NCBI GenBank assembly: GCA_016935975.1
Contig: JAFGPX010000055.1
Span: forward strand, 1 to 51,895
DNA from: Deltaproteobacteria bacterium
Lineage (GTDB): Bacteria; Myxococcota_A; Polyangia; Fen-1088
DNA: 51,895 nucleotides
Reading direction: 5' to 3'
Of this stretch, positions 29,751 to 38,385 are shown piece after piece. Every line of letters starts with the position of its first letter. Positions within the stretch are counted from its first letter, which is position 1. The position numbers were made by a program, and so were the translations under genes. Under the pieces are notes generated by a model. That model saw nothing but the letters and a program-made list of their open reading frames with translations, was not told the DNA's origin and did not search any database.

Positions 29751-31760
29751 CTAGAGGAAGTACTCGAAGGCATTCTCGCGTCGCAGCTTGCGGTACACGC
29801 GCAGGACGTGCGCTGGCATCACGCCCGGGTCGAGGTCGACGAAAGCGCGCGGCCCTTGCCACAGGTAGCGCCCGTCGCCGATCAAATCGTGGGTCTGCAA
29901 AGGGGCGTGGGGATCCGCGCCGAGCGCCGCGTGATCCAACGTGATCCATGCGGTATGCCGGTGCCCCGGATCGAGGTTGACGACCACCAGGATGACGTCC
30001 GAATCGTCGGGGCTGCGCTTGCTGTAGCAGAGGATGTACTCGTTGTCGGTGGGATGGAATGCGAGGCCGGCCATGCTCTGCAGCGCGGGCGATTCCCGCC
30101 GGATGCGGTTGAGCCGGCGAAGCACGGGAGCCAGGCTCTGGGGATCCTGCAGGTTCCAGGTGCGCAGCTCGTACTTCTCGTTGTCGAGGTACTCCTCGCT
30201 GCCGGGGCGAGCCTGGTGCACCAGAAGCTCGAAGACCGGGCCGTAGATGCCCCAGTTCGACGAAAGGGTCGAGGCGAGCACGGCCCTGGTCAGGTGGGCC
30301 GGGCGACCGCCGAACTGCAGGTGCTCGGGCAAGATGTCGGGAGTGTTGGGCCAGAAGTTGGGACGGAAGAACTCGGCGATCTCGCCGCTCGTCAGCTCCC
30401 GCAGGTAGGCCTCGATCTCCGCCTTGGTGGTGCGCCACGTGAAGTAGGTGTACGACTGCGAGAACCCGACCTTGGCCAAGGCGTACATCATCTTGGGGCG
30501 CGTGAACGCCTCGGCCAAGAAGACCAGATCGGGATAGTCCGCCTTGAGGCTCTCGATGCACCACTGCCAGAAGGCAATGGGCTTGGTATGCGGATTGTCC
30601 ACGCGGAAGATGCGCACCCCCCGCTCGATCCAGGTGACAAACACGCCCCGCATCTCGGTCCAGAGCTCGCGCCAGGCCGGACCCGCGAAGTCGAAGGGAT
30701 AGACGTCCTGGTACTTCTTCGGCGGATTTTCGGCGTATTGGATGGATCCGTCGGCGCGGTGGACGAACCACTCGGGATGCGACTTGACGTAGGGATGATC
30801 GGGCGAAGCCTGGAGGGCGATGTCGATCGCCACCTTGATGCCGAGACCTTGCGCCTTGTCGACCAGGCGGCGAAAGCCCTCGACCGTGCCCAGCTCGGGA
30901 TGGACGGCCTCGTGCCCGCCCGCCGCGGCGCCAATGGCCCAGGGACTGCCCGGATCGTTCGGCTCGCAAGACACGACGTTGTTGCGACCCTTGCGATGCG
31001 TGTGCCCGATGGGATGGACGGGCGGCAGGTAGAGAACGTCGAAGCCCAGCGAGGCGACGTAATCGAGCCGAGCCGCGACGTCGTCGAACGTGCCGTGCCG
31101 GCCCGCTTCGCCCCACGAGCGCGGGAACAGCTCGTACCACGCGGAGAAACGCGCCCATACCGGATCGACCACCACGTCGAGCGGCGGCTCGTGGCGCGTG
31201 GCCTGCGAGCGATCCGGGTAGCGCCGCATGAGGAGCGAGAGCTGCGCGTCGAGAGCCGCGGCGACTCGCTCGGCCAGCGGCGAAGGCTCGGCCAGGCGGC
31301 GGGAGCGCTCCTCGAGCCACGCTCTGTCGTCTCCCGCGGCGCGCGCGGCCGCCTCGCGCACCAGGCGTGCGCCATCGAGCATCTCGACGGAGACATCCAC
31401 GCCGGCGCCAGCCTTGCGCTCGATCCCCCACCGCCACGTGGCAAAAGCGTCGACCCAGGCCTCGACCGTGTAGCTCCAGCGGCCGATTGCCGAAAGCTCG
31501 CACGCGGCTTGCCAGAGATCGTTGCCCTGCGGCTCCAGCGGATAGCGAACCCAGTCGGCGTCGGCCGAGGCGCGCACGAGCAGGTCGCCGCACAGATGAT
31601 CGTGGCCATCGGCGACCAGATCCACGGAGACCGCCAGCCGGTCGCCCGCGACGCGCTTCGTGGGATAGCGGCCGCCATCGACCGCGGGCCGGATGTCGGC
31701 GATCACGACTCGCCGGAAACCGAGGCTGGGAGGCTGTGGTGATGGCAAAACTGGCGTCAT
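29751..31760 (-). CDS. glgE: Maltosyltransferase GlgE
   Basis: A 669-residue GH13_3 enzyme that extends alpha-1,4-glucan with maltosyl units from maltose-1-phosphate. The N-terminal beta domain ([17 protein letters not shown]) is typical. Barrel motifs are [52 protein letters not shown] (nucleophile), [12 protein letters not shown] (acid/base) and [24 protein letters not shown] precedes the ATG. No treS, maltokinase or glgA is present in the window, so the source of its substrate is not shown here. It diverges from the PEGA gene across 775 bp. Confidence 0.96.
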   Translation of the reverse strand: MTPVLPSPQPPSLGFRRVVIADIRPAVDGGRYPTKRVAGDRLAVSVDLVADGHDHLCGDLLVRASADADWVRYPLEPQGNDLWQAACELSAIGRWSYTVEAWVDAFATWRWGIERKAGAGVDVSVEMLDGARLVREAAARAAGDDRAWLEERSRRLAEPSPLAERVAAALDAQLSLLMRRYPDRSQATRHEPPLDVVVDPVWARFSAWYELFPRSWGEAGRHGTFDDVAARLDYVASLGFDVLYLPPVHPIGHTHRKGRNNVVSCEPNDPGSPWAIGAAAGGHEAVHPELGTVEGFRRLVDKAQGLGIKVAIDIALQASPDHPYVKSHPEWFVHRADGSIQYAENPPKKYQDVYPFDFAGPAWRELWTEMRGVFVTWIERGVRIFRVDNPHTKPIAFWQWCIESLKADYPDLVFLAEAFTRPKMMYALAKVGFSQSYTYFTWRTTKAEIEAYLRELTSGEIAEFFRPNFWPNTPDILPEHLQFGGRPAHLTRAVLASTLSSNWGIYGPVFELLVHQARPGSEEYLDNEKYELRTWNLQDPQSLAPVLRRLNRIRRESPALQSMAGLAFHPTDNEYILCYSKRSPDDSDVILVVVNLDPGHRHTAWITLDHAALGADPHAPLQTHDLIGDGRYLWQGPRAFVDLDPGVMPAHVLRVYRKLRRENAFEYFL

Positions 31761-32322
31761 GTTGCTCTCCGAAGCTCACCTACCCGAAGTCCGCCGCCTT
31801 GGCCAGCCGATTCTTCGCCGAGCCGGGAAAGGCGAACCCGGGCCGCCCGACTATCCAGAGCGCCGTCGAAGGCGCAAGGGGCCCGGCCCGGTATTGGCCC
31901 GTCGCCCCCGGCCAGGCGATCGGCGACCGGCAGCGCGACAACCCGCTTGAGAGCGACGACGACTGCGTTCTCGGCCGAGCCCTGGGGGCGGCTCCCGACA
32001 GCGAACGCGGATGCCTCTCTCATGGGAACGGCTTTCCCTTCGACGATTCGGGTTCCTTCGGCATAGATGCACGGGGCAGGCCAACCCGGCCTGCCCCGCC
32101 GATTCGGGCAGAGCCGCCGGCCTCGCATGGGGCTCTTCGCCCGCGGGTCATTGGGTTTCGCAATGCCATGGCATCGGGCACACGAGCGACGAAGGCACTC
32201 CCAATGGCTCTGCTCGGTTGGGTAGTCGACGAGAGCCCCCGACCACGCGAGATACTCCCAAGAACCTCCAAGCCGGCACGCCGAGCCAGACGAGAATTCG
32301 TCGGGCCGACTCGTGTGGCAAC
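31761..32322. other. Intergenic region upstream of glgE, no gene seen
   Basis: It separates glgE (minus) from the PEGA control region (plus). Frames on both strands lack coherent protein character. The one clear structure is the hairpin at 32073-32097. No sigma-54 box or dyad faces glgE. Confidence 0.5.
32073..32097. other. Strong 10-bp hairpin
   Basis: GGGGCAGGCC (32073-32082) pairs perfectly with GGCCTGCCCC (32088-32097) around AACCC. There is no T tract, and it lies far from both flanking genes, so it is neither an obvious terminator nor an attenuator. Confidence 0.5.
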
Positions 32323-32352
32323 ACGACTCGCGTGACATTCTGCCACCCGAAC
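32323..32352. promoter_or_regulatory. Upstream dyad F (PEGA gene)
   Basis: Left arm CGACTCGCGTGACA (32323-32336), spacer TTC, right arm TGCCACCCGAACG (32340-32352). An extra left half-site, CGACTCGTGTGGCA (32306-32319), lies 17 nt before it in the same orientation. It is centred 68 bp before the GG of the -24 box. Confidence 0.65.
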
Positions 32353-32403
32353 GCACCGCCCGTTTTCGTGGGGTTGCGCCCTTGGGCCGCCGAGCCAGCG
32401 TCG

Positions 32404-32420
32404 CTGGCACTACGTTTGCA
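32404..32420 (+). promoter_or_regulatory. Sigma-54 promoter of PEGA gene
   Basis: CTGGCACTACGTTTGCA: TGGCAC and TTTGCA with exact N10 spacing, one of the closest consensus matches in the window. The predicted start site is about 32431. Confidence 0.88.
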
Positions 32421-32535
32421 GTTCTCGTTCGGTGTCGAGAACACGGCAGTCTTGATCTCGCGGCCTTCGCACGCATGAATGCGGCGGCCAACCCTCTGGC
32501 TCCGCCGTGTTGCCTTTCTGTTGCACACATGGCCC

Positions 32536-33729
32536 ATGTCCATCAGTCCTCAAGCCCGGCTCGCGCCCGGAACGCCGTTCGAGCTTGCCTCGCCGGCCCA
32601 ATCCTTCCCGGCCACGCCTTTCCCGGGAGCACCCATCTTGGCGCAGCCACCGCCGCTGGTCTCGCAGCAACCGCCCTACGCGATGCCGCCCGTCCCGAGG
32701 CGCGGCTCGCGCCTCGGGACCTATGCGGCGGTTGCGCTCTTCCTTGTGCTGGCCGGCGCGGGGGGCTACTGGCTGTGGCCACGGGCGGGGCTGCTGCAGC
32801 TCTCGGTGAAGCCGCCGGACGCGCGCGTGACCGTCGGCGGCGAACCATTCGCCGGCGGACCACCCTTCCGGCTCGCCGCACGTGCGGGCGTCCACCGCCT
32901 GGCCGTTTCACGCCCCGGCTATGTTCCCTTCGAAAGCAACATTCAAATCAGTGCAGGACAGAAGGGCCACCTGGACATAGTCCTCCGGCCTTCGCCGGAC
33001 ACGGGCTTTGCTCTGACGGGCGCGCCACCGGTCAGTATGGTCTTGCTCGACGGGCGGCCGCCCGTGCTCGAAAAGCGCGGCGGGCCGGCGAATAACCGTC
33101 TGCACGCCACGCGCATCGCTCCCGGGCCGCACGTGATCGAGATCAAGGGCAATCCGTTGTTCCGACCCTGGCGGAAGCATTTCGTCCAGGAGCCGGGACG
33201 CATCGTTTTGCTGCACGCGGATCTCGTTCCGAATCCGGCAACCCGCGCCCAGCCGGGCTTCGCCGGTACGCCGCCCAGGTCGCGGTCGACCGTCGGCCCG
33301 TCCCGACCAGCGCCGGTCGCGAAAGTCAGCAACACGTCCGGCCGCAAGCGGAGTCTGACACGCCGGTCGTCAGCAACCGCCGAGCGACTCTCGCCGGGCA
33401 AAGACCTGTTCGAGGAGACTTCCCGCAGCCGGAGCCAGGGAAAGGACCAACCCCTCCCGGCCGAGGACATCTTCGAGAGCTATGGCCGGCCGTCGGCCGT
33501 TGCGGGCAATTGCGTCGCGACCATCGCGTCCAAACCCTGGGCCGAGGTGCTCATCGACGGCAGACCCACCGGCAAGCTCACCCCGCTTGTGAACTACCCA
33601 CTGCCCTGCGGAACGCACCGCCTTACCTTCAAGAACGAAGACCTCATGATCGAGCGCAACGAGACAGTGACGCTTCGGCCCGGCCGGCCGTTCAAGAAGA
33701 TCTTCTCGCTCGTGGCCGACGTGCTCTAG
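32536..33729 (+). CDS. PEGA-domain membrane protein
   Basis: A 397-residue single-pass protein. A Pro-rich cytoplasmic stretch (1-55) precedes one membrane helix (~60-78, LGTYAAVALFLVLAGAGGYWLW). PEGA-type beta modules follow: LQLSVKPPDARVTVGGEPF with RPGYVPF; a second around VSMVLLDGRPPV; a third near the C-terminus, ATIASKPWAEVLIDGRPTG with CGTHRLTF. A Ser/Arg-rich linker lies at ~255-300. PEGA modules often bind surface structures or follow kinase domains; no kinase is present here. The start is uncertain: no Shine-Dalgarno is seen and an in-frame ATG at 32479 also lies after the predicted transcript start. Likely cotranscribed with the next frame. Confidence 0.8.
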   Translation: MSISPQARLAPGTPFELASPAQSFPATPFPGAPILAQPPPLVSQQPPYAMPPVPRRGSRLGTYAAVALFLVLAGAGGYWLWPRAGLLQLSVKPPDARVTVGGEPFAGGPPFRLAARAGVHRLAVSRPGYVPFESNIQISAGQKGHLDIVLRPSPDTGFALTGAPPVSMVLLDGRPPVLEKRGGPANNRLHATRIAPGPHVIEIKGNPLFRPWRKHFVQEPGRIVLLHADLVPNPATRAQPGFAGTPPRSRSTVGPSRPAPVAKVSNTSGRKRSLTRRSSATAERLSPGKDLFEETSRSRSQGKDQPLPAEDIFESYGRPSAVAGNCVATIASKPWAEVLIDGRPTGKLTPLVNYPLPCGTHRLTFKNEDLMIERNETVTLRPGRPFKKIFSLVADVL

Positions 33730-33767
33730 AGCCTTGTGCCCTCAAGGGCCGGTCCCGCACCGCAGCG

Positions 33768-34475
33768 ATGAGCTTGGCGGTTTTCGGTCCCAAAGGCTCG
33801 CTCGAGGTCCGATGGATCGTGTACGCGCTCTTGCGTGACAACCTGCAGCACTACCTCGAAGGTGGCACGCCGAGGAACCACTGCGCCGAGATCCATCAGA
33901 ACTGTGAGGCCATGCTCAACGACCGGGTCCCAATAGATGCGCAGCGCCTGCGCAGCCAGATCGAGAAGGCCAAAACTGCGTTGCTGCACCGGCCCGCCTC
34001 GGACATCGCCCTGAGCGGCCGGACACGCGCCGTGCTCAGCGTGCTGTGGCCGCCAAGCAGCAAAGAAACCAGCGTGGTGGGCACGGCCGCTCTCGACATA
34101 CCCCTCTTGCATGCGTGCCAGACCGCGACCGGCCCGGAGATCCGCGCGGTCAATTGCCGGATAGCCGGACCGAGCCCGATGATCGAGACTGCCGCGCGAC
34201 GCGCCATAGCAGTGGTTGCAGGTGGCCGGTGCCGCCAAGGGATCCGAACACACCATCGGGAGAGTCGAGGCCAGCCCACCCCGAACCCTTCACCGGAAGC
34301 ACCACCATTTCGGCGTGGCTGGCGAGCACAGTGTGGCTCAGGTGTACGCTCGGCAGCGTGCGATAGGCATCGCCCAATTGGCTCTCTTGGCGCCACAGGC
34401 TGGCAATGGTCCTGGCAATGCCGGGCACCATCGCAGAAACCGATTGCCAGAGTCTCGCCGCGCGCGCCGCCATGA
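33768..34475 (+). CDS. Possible protein of unknown function, 3' end antisense to neighbour
   Basis: A 235-codon frame 38 bp after the PEGA gene. The first ~125 residues look protein-like: VRWIVYALLRDNLQHYLEGG, NHCAEIHQNCEAML, and helical LRSQIEKAKTALL, with GC-rich third positions. The remainder is Arg/Pro/Gly-rich and overlaps the nucleotidyltransferase gene on the other strand by 326 nt, which is unlikely to be fully coding on both. Either the true stop was lost by a frameshift near 34150 or the tail is dispensable. No family is recognised. Confidence 0.4.
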   Translation: MSLAVFGPKGSLEVRWIVYALLRDNLQHYLEGGTPRNHCAEIHQNCEAMLNDRVPIDAQRLRSQIEKAKTALLHRPASDIALSGRTRAVLSVLWPPSSKETSVVGTAALDIPLLHACQTATGPEIRAVNCRIAGPSPMIETAARRAIAVVAGGRCRQGIRTHHRESRGQPTPNPSPEAPPFRRGWRAQCGSGVRSAACDRHRPIGSLGATGWQWSWQCRAPSQKPIARVSPRAPP

Positions 34476-35103
34476 CGAGCGAGTTCCACAACCCGCCGGC
34501 GGCTTGTAGATGCATGGCTGCCTCGGAGGTGGGATTGTCGACGAATCCGCCGACCCGGTAGACATCCTCCCCGAGGGGGTCTCCCGGAAGGATCCAGCCG
34601 TAGTTGGCCCCGGCGCGATCCGGCACCACGCCCAACAAAGCCACGCATGACGTCGAGGTCGCGGCCAACGCCCGGTGGATGGCTTGCAGGAATGGCTCGG
34701 AACGAACGATGTAGTCGTGCGAGGGCATGACCACCATGCTCGCATCCGGGGCGTCCGCCAAGACCACCGCAAGCGGCAGCAGGACTCCGACCGCCGTGCC
34801 TCGATTCTCGGGCTGGACGACGAGGTTGATGCCGGGCCAGGAGGACAGTTGGCGTTTCGAAACGCCGGCCCATACGCGCGGGACCACCACGTACATCCGG
34901 TCGGGCGACGCCAATCGTGAGGCACGCATGACCGTCTCCTGCAGCAGGCTGCGCCCCACGAGCAGTTCGGCAGACTGCTTGGGCACTTCTCGCCCGTGGA
35001 GACGGCGGGTGAAATCCGCCATGCGAGTCCCATCCCCTGCGGCAAGGATGATGATGCGAAGATCCGCTGACCCGTCATTGGTGTTCGCTGCGGCCGATAG
35101 CAT
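34150..35103 (-). CDS. Sugar-1-phosphate nucleotidyltransferase-like protein
   Basis: A 317-residue NTP-transferase fold protein. The nucleotide loop ILAAGDGTRMADFTRRLHG matches LxAGxGTRxxP-type signatures, and VPKQSAELLVGRSLLQETV matches the following PKQ element of mannose-1-phosphate guanylyltransferases. Other family segments are VVVPRVW, VQPENRGTAVGVLLPLAV, VVMPSHDYIV and the GWILPGD region. It probably activates a hexose phosphate with GTP or ATP for surface glycans. It is shorter than typical ManC (no isomerase domain). GGGAGG lies 6 nt before the ATG. A sigma-54-like promoter lies at 35150-35166. Confidence 0.82.
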   Translation of the reverse strand: MLSAAANTNDGSADLRIIILAAGDGTRMADFTRRLHGREVPKQSAELLVGRSLLQETVMRASRLASPDRMYVVVPRVWAGVSKRQLSSWPGINLVVQPENRGTAVGVLLPLAVVLADAPDASMVVMPSHDYIVRSEPFLQAIHRALAATSTSCVALLGVVPDRAGANYGWILPGDPLGEDVYRVGGFVDNPTSEAAMHLQAAGGLWNSLVMAARAARLWQSVSAMVPGIARTIASLWRQESQLGDAYRTLPSVHLSHTVLASHAEMVVLPVKGSGWAGLDSPDGVFGSLGGTGHLQPLLWRVARQSRSSGSVRLSGN

Positions 35104-35149
35104 TTTCGCCTCCCTCATTGACGGCCCAAGGTCGTCCATCCGGGGACAA

Positions 35150-35166
35150 CGCATAGGCCGGGCCAA
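35150..35166 (-). promoter_or_regulatory. Sigma-54-like promoter of nucleotidyltransferase
   Basis: On minus it reads TTGGCCCGGCCTATGCG: GG-N10-GC with TTGGC and TATGC. It is weaker than the RR sites because CAC is CCC and the last base is G. The predicted start site is about 35139. Confidence 0.6.
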
Positions 35167-35282
35167 CTGCGCACGCCCGGGCGCCCCTCCGGACTTCGGA
35201 CCAGAACCCCTGAACGGCCGCGCCAGCCGGCGATCATTGCAGGCGAAGGCCGCCGATCCTGCCGGGCCATGCGAGAAAAGGC

Positions 35283-35300
35283 CTGCGGCAAGATGCCTCT
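35283..35300. promoter_or_regulatory. Upstream dyad G (nucleotidyltransferase)
   Basis: Core GGCA-AGA-TGCC (35287-35297), with short flanking arms CTGC and TCT. The outer arms are poorly conserved. It is centred 129 bp from the -24 GG. I see no gene between 35104 and 35420. Confidence 0.45.
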
Positions 35301-35420
35301 GTGTGGCGGGATGTCTCGCACACACCCCCGCACGTCGCGCTCGACTCCAGCGGGAGAAACGGCTTGGCCATGGGCATCGACCTTTGGCGCTGCGGTCCCT
35401 CGAAATCGAAGCACAGGGGG

Positions 35421-35867
35421 TCAGCTGTCGAGCGCCTCCGCCACCAGCCCGCGCAGATCGTCGATGTCGAAGGGCTTGTCCAGCAGCGCGAGCGCCCCAA
35501 GCTCGAGGGCGCGCCGGTGTGTTTCCTCGTCGCCGAAGGCCGTGAACAAGATGAAGGGCGGCATGTCCGGGTGGCCGCGGAAGCCGGCCAGCGCGGAGAT
35601 GCCCTGCCATCCCGGCATGCGCACGTCCGACAACACGAGATCGAACCTCCCCACCGAGGAATCCGAGCTCAGCGAATCACTCAAGATGTCCACAAGATCG
35701 ACGCCTGTGGCCACGGTGATGATCCGATAGCCATCCTTGCGCAGAGTTCGGGCCAGCAAGTAGCGAAACGAGCCGTCGTCCTCCGCCAGGAGGATACGGC
35801 GGCCGCACCGACGTCCGTCAACGGGCGTTCGCGCTGCGAAAAGCCGTTCCCCAGGAAGGGATTCCAT
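35421..35867 (-). CDS. Single-domain response regulator RR4
   Basis: A 148-residue stand-alone receiver. It has LLAEDD (26-31), phospho-acceptor Asp81 in VLSDVRMPGWQG, switch Thr in LFTAFGDEE and Lys in LLDKPFDIDDL. It is more divergent from RR2 and RR3 than they are from each other, but shares the long loop before the phospho-site and the FTAFGDEE wording of RR1. ATG 35867 is preferred because ATG 35882 would fall about 2 nt from the predicted transcript start (35884). No Shine-Dalgarno is visible for either. Confidence 0.9.
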   Translation of the reverse strand: MESLPGERLFAARTPVDGRRCGRRILLAEDDGSFRYLLARTLRKDGYRIITVATGVDLVDILSDSLSSDSSVGRFDLVLSDVRMPGWQGISALAGFRGHPDMPPFILFTAFGDEETHRRALELGALALLDKPFDIDDLRGLVAEALDS

Positions 35868-35894
35868 GTGTCTGGTTGGCATGCCCCGGCGCCG

Positions 35895-35911
35895 TGCATT
35901 TCCGGTGCCCG
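35895..35911 (-). promoter_or_regulatory. Sigma-54 promoter of RR4
   Basis: On minus it reads CGGGCACCGGAAATGCA: GGCAC and ATGCA with exact N10 spacing; only the T before GG is replaced. The predicted start site is about 35884. Confidence 0.78.
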
Positions 35912-35977
35912 ACAAGGCATCGACCGCCCTGAAGCCGACGGGGCCCCCGCAGCATGACGAATCGTCGCGCCTGCCCA

Positions 35978-36009
35978 CGCCAGACGTGGCAGAGTACCCC
36001 CGTGTGACG
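35978..36009. promoter_or_regulatory. Upstream dyad I (RR4)
   Basis: The left arm CGCCAGACGTGGCA (35978-35991) matches 9 of 14 positions of dyad A, including the inner CGTGGCA. The spacer GAG is the same as in dyad A. The right arm TACCCCCGTGTGACGG is degenerate. It is centred 84 bp from the -24 GG. Confidence 0.5.
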
Positions 36010-36245
36010 GCTCGCCGCGGGGTTTCGAAGGCCCCTTCCACAGAGGCCAAGACGAGTCCACATTCGCGCCCGTGGAAAGGAGCCATGGTGCCAACAACGA
36101 CATCGCCATCCTTCTGCATGACTCGACCTGGTGACTCCCTCATCATCAACAACATGGCGGGTCGGCAGCGACGGCTGCCGCTGTGCACAGCCTGGTGCGG
36201 GAGCGTCGCAAGCCTGGCTCGCCCGTGCACGGGCATCCCGTTGAC

Positions 36246-36308
36246 ATGGAAACCCTGGGACGGTTTCCATCCCTTCTCGCGGTCTGGCTCCGCCGGGCGA
36301 AGCCCGGC
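36246..36308 (+). other. Two consecutive hairpins upstream of the Lol-like operon
   Basis: Hairpin 1: ATGGAAACC (36246-36254) pairs with GGTTTCCAT (36262-36270). Hairpin 2: GCCGGGC (36292-36298) pairs with GCCCGGC (36302-36308) over a GAA loop. Both lie 50-115 nt before the first ATG of the operon and could structure its 5' leader. No T tract follows. The rest of 36010-36359 shows no gene. Confidence 0.45.
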
Positions 36309-36359
36309 CATGCCATCGCGACTCGTGAAATCGGCGCCCGTCGGGCGCACGGAGGATTC

Positions 36360-37133
36360 ATGAAGCTCGCTTGGCTCTTCGTCGTCCTGGCCGGTACTTT
36401 CGGCGGAGCCCGACACGTCTGCGCGGCCGAACCACCACCGCGTCTGCCCGAGGTCAAGCAGGTCGTCGATCGGCTCAACGATCTCTACCGCGCGGATTCG
36501 TCGCACGCGCGCATGACCATGAAGGTCGTCACCGAGCGCTACCGCCGGGAGCTCACGCTGGAGGCGTGGACGCGAGGCAAAGACGACGCTCTCGTCGTGG
36601 TGCGCGCGCCGGCGCGAGAGGCGGGCGCCGCGACCCTACGCTCCGAAGAGGGCCTGTGGACCTACGCCCCGCGCGCCGACCAGCTCGTGCGCATACCCAG
36701 CTCGCTGCTTTCCGACGATTGGATGGGCAGCCATTTCACGAACGACGATCTCATGCGTGAAACCGACTTCCTCAAGGACTACGACGCCAGCCTGGCGTGG
36801 CACGAGGAAGGCGGCCAGCGCCTGTTGCAGGTGACCCTCGCGCCCAAGCCCAAGGCCCCCGTCGTATGGAGCCGTGTCGTCTTCCTCCTCGATCCCGGCG
36901 ACTACATGCCGTTGCGCGCGGACTACTTCGACGGTGCCAAGATCGTTCGCACGCTGAGCTACGCGGATCCGCACCCCTTGGCCGGGCGCCGCATCCCCTT
37001 CACCATGGTGATGGTGCCGACCGACAAGCCCGGCGAATCGACGCGCGTCGAATACCAAGATCTGAAGTTCGGGGTCAAGGTCGACCCGAGCCTGTTCACG
37101 CAGCGGGGGCTGCGCCGCGTGGCCAAGCGATGA
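36360..37133 (+). CDS. LolA-like outer-membrane lipoprotein-sorting protein
   Basis: A 257-residue exported protein. A signal peptide spans 1-23 (LAWLFVVLAGTFGGARHVCAA). The mature part follows the LolA_like/LppX fold pattern: KQVVDRLNDLYRADSSHARMTMKV, then alternating beta strands, LWTYAPRADQLVRIPSSLLSDDWMGSHFTNDDL and RRIPFTMVMVPTDKPGESTRVEYQDL. It would carry a lipoprotein or lipid across the periplasm. GGAGG is 4 nt before the ATG. First of five tightly packed genes; its stop overlaps the next ATG (ATGA). Confidence 0.88.
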   Translation: MKLAWLFVVLAGTFGGARHVCAAEPPPRLPEVKQVVDRLNDLYRADSSHARMTMKVVTERYRRELTLEAWTRGKDDALVVVRAPAREAGAATLRSEEGLWTYAPRADQLVRIPSSLLSDDWMGSHFTNDDLMRETDFLKDYDASLAWHEEGGQRLLQVTLAPKPKAPVVWSRVVFLLDPGDYMPLRADYFDGAKIVRTLSYADPHPLAGRRIPFTMVMVPTDKPGESTRVEYQDLKFGVKVDPSLFTQRGLRRVAKR

Positions 37134-38383
37134 TACGACTGGCCCTGCGCAACCTCGCGCGCAACCGCTGGCGCAGCGGACTGACCCTCGGCGGCGTGGC
37201 CGTCGCCGTCGCCATGCTCATCTGGAGCGACGGCTTGATGGAAGCGTTCCTCGTCACCATGACCGAGAGCGCGACCGCCATGCAGCTCGGCGACCTGCGC
37301 ATCGAGTCCGAGGCGCACGCCCACGACAGCTCGGTCTACAACGCCTTTACGGCAAGCCCCGCCCTGCTCGAAAGCGTGCGCCGCGTGCCCGGGGTGCGGA
37401 CCGTGGCCCCGCGCCTTCTGACCTTCGGACTGCTCGGCCACAAGACGCGATCGCAGGGCGCCCTGGTCCTCGGGGTCGATCCGGCGATCGAGGCGCAGGC
37501 GAGCGACGTCGCCAAGTCCGTCGTGGCCGGCACGTGGCTATCGCCCCGGGTCACGGCGGGGGAGCGCGAGCGGCAGGTCGTGCTGGGACAGGACCTGGCG
37601 AGCCTGCTCGCGGTCAAGGTGGGCGACGACCTCGTGGTGATGTTGCAGGCAGCCGACGGAACGATGGGTGACGACCGTTTGCGGCTGGTGGGCATCGCCC
37701 GCACCGGCACCAGCGACCTCGATCGCCAGGCGGCCTGGATGCGCCTTGGGGACGTGGCCTATTTGGCGGCCCTCGAGGGCCAGGCCCATGAGCTCGTGGT
37801 GCGCAGCGAGCGCGGCGTCGCTCTCGACCACGTCGCGACGGGCATCCGCGCGGTCATCGCCGCCGGCGCGGGACCGAAGCTGGTGGCGCGCACCTGGAAG
37901 CAACTCGTTCCCGATCTGCACCAGATGATCGAGCTGTCGAGAAACTCGATGATCGTGCTCTATGCCATCGTCTACTTCATCGCCGCACTCGGCATCTTGA
38001 ACGCCCAGCGCATGTCCGCGCTCGAGCGCAAGCGCGAGTTCGCGGTGATGATGTCGGTGGGGGTGACACCGGCGCGCCTCGGGACTCTGGTGATTGTCGA
38101 GTCGGTTCTGCTGGCGAGCATGGGAGCGGTGCTGGGGGCCCTGCTCGGGTGGGGCCTATCGGCCTACCACGCCCATGCCGGACTCGACCTCGCGGCCCTG
38201 GGCTCGCAGGGATTCACCTTCGCCGGCATCAGCTTCCATTCGCGCATCTACTTCGTCTTGCGCCCGGGCATGGTCGTCCTGCCCGCCGTGGCCGTGCTGG
38301 GCGTGGGGGCTCTGTGCGGACTCTGGCCGGCGCTCGCCAGCTCCCGCATCAAGCTGGCGAGCACCATCTCGGGGAGGCTGTGA
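37130..38383 (+). CDS. ABC permease 1 (LolC/E-MacB type)
   Basis: A 417-residue FtsX-family permease. TM1 is near 15-35 (SGLTLGGVAVAVAMLIWSDG). A periplasmic MacB_PCD domain follows (~40-265), with VRRVPGVRTVAPRLL and QVVLGQDLASLL. Three C-terminal helices span ~275-410 with the coupling stretch NAQRMSALERKREFAVMMSVGVTPARL. It pairs with permease 2 and the ATPase downstream to extract substrate from the inner membrane. Starts by 4-nt overlap. Confidence 0.92.
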   Translation: MIRLALRNLARNRWRSGLTLGGVAVAVAMLIWSDGLMEAFLVTMTESATAMQLGDLRIESEAHAHDSSVYNAFTASPALLESVRRVPGVRTVAPRLLTFGLLGHKTRSQGALVLGVDPAIEAQASDVAKSVVAGTWLSPRVTAGERERQVVLGQDLASLLAVKVGDDLVVMLQAADGTMGDDRLRLVGIARTGTSDLDRQAAWMRLGDVAYLAALEGQAHELVVRSERGVALDHVATGIRAVIAAGAGPKLVARTWKQLVPDLHQMIELSRNSMIVLYAIVYFIAALGILNAQRMSALERKREFAVMMSVGVTPARLGTLVIVESVLLASMGAVLGALLGWGLSAYHAHAGLDLAALGSQGFTFAGISFHSRIYFVLRPGMVVLPAVAVLGVGALCGLWPALASSRIKLASTISGRL

Positions 38384-38385
38384 GC

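Noticed and set aside
35868-36506. N-terminal extension of the RR4 frame
   Set aside because: The extension lies upstream of a good sigma-54 promoter and lacks receiver or other domain character, so RR4 starts at 35867 or 35882.
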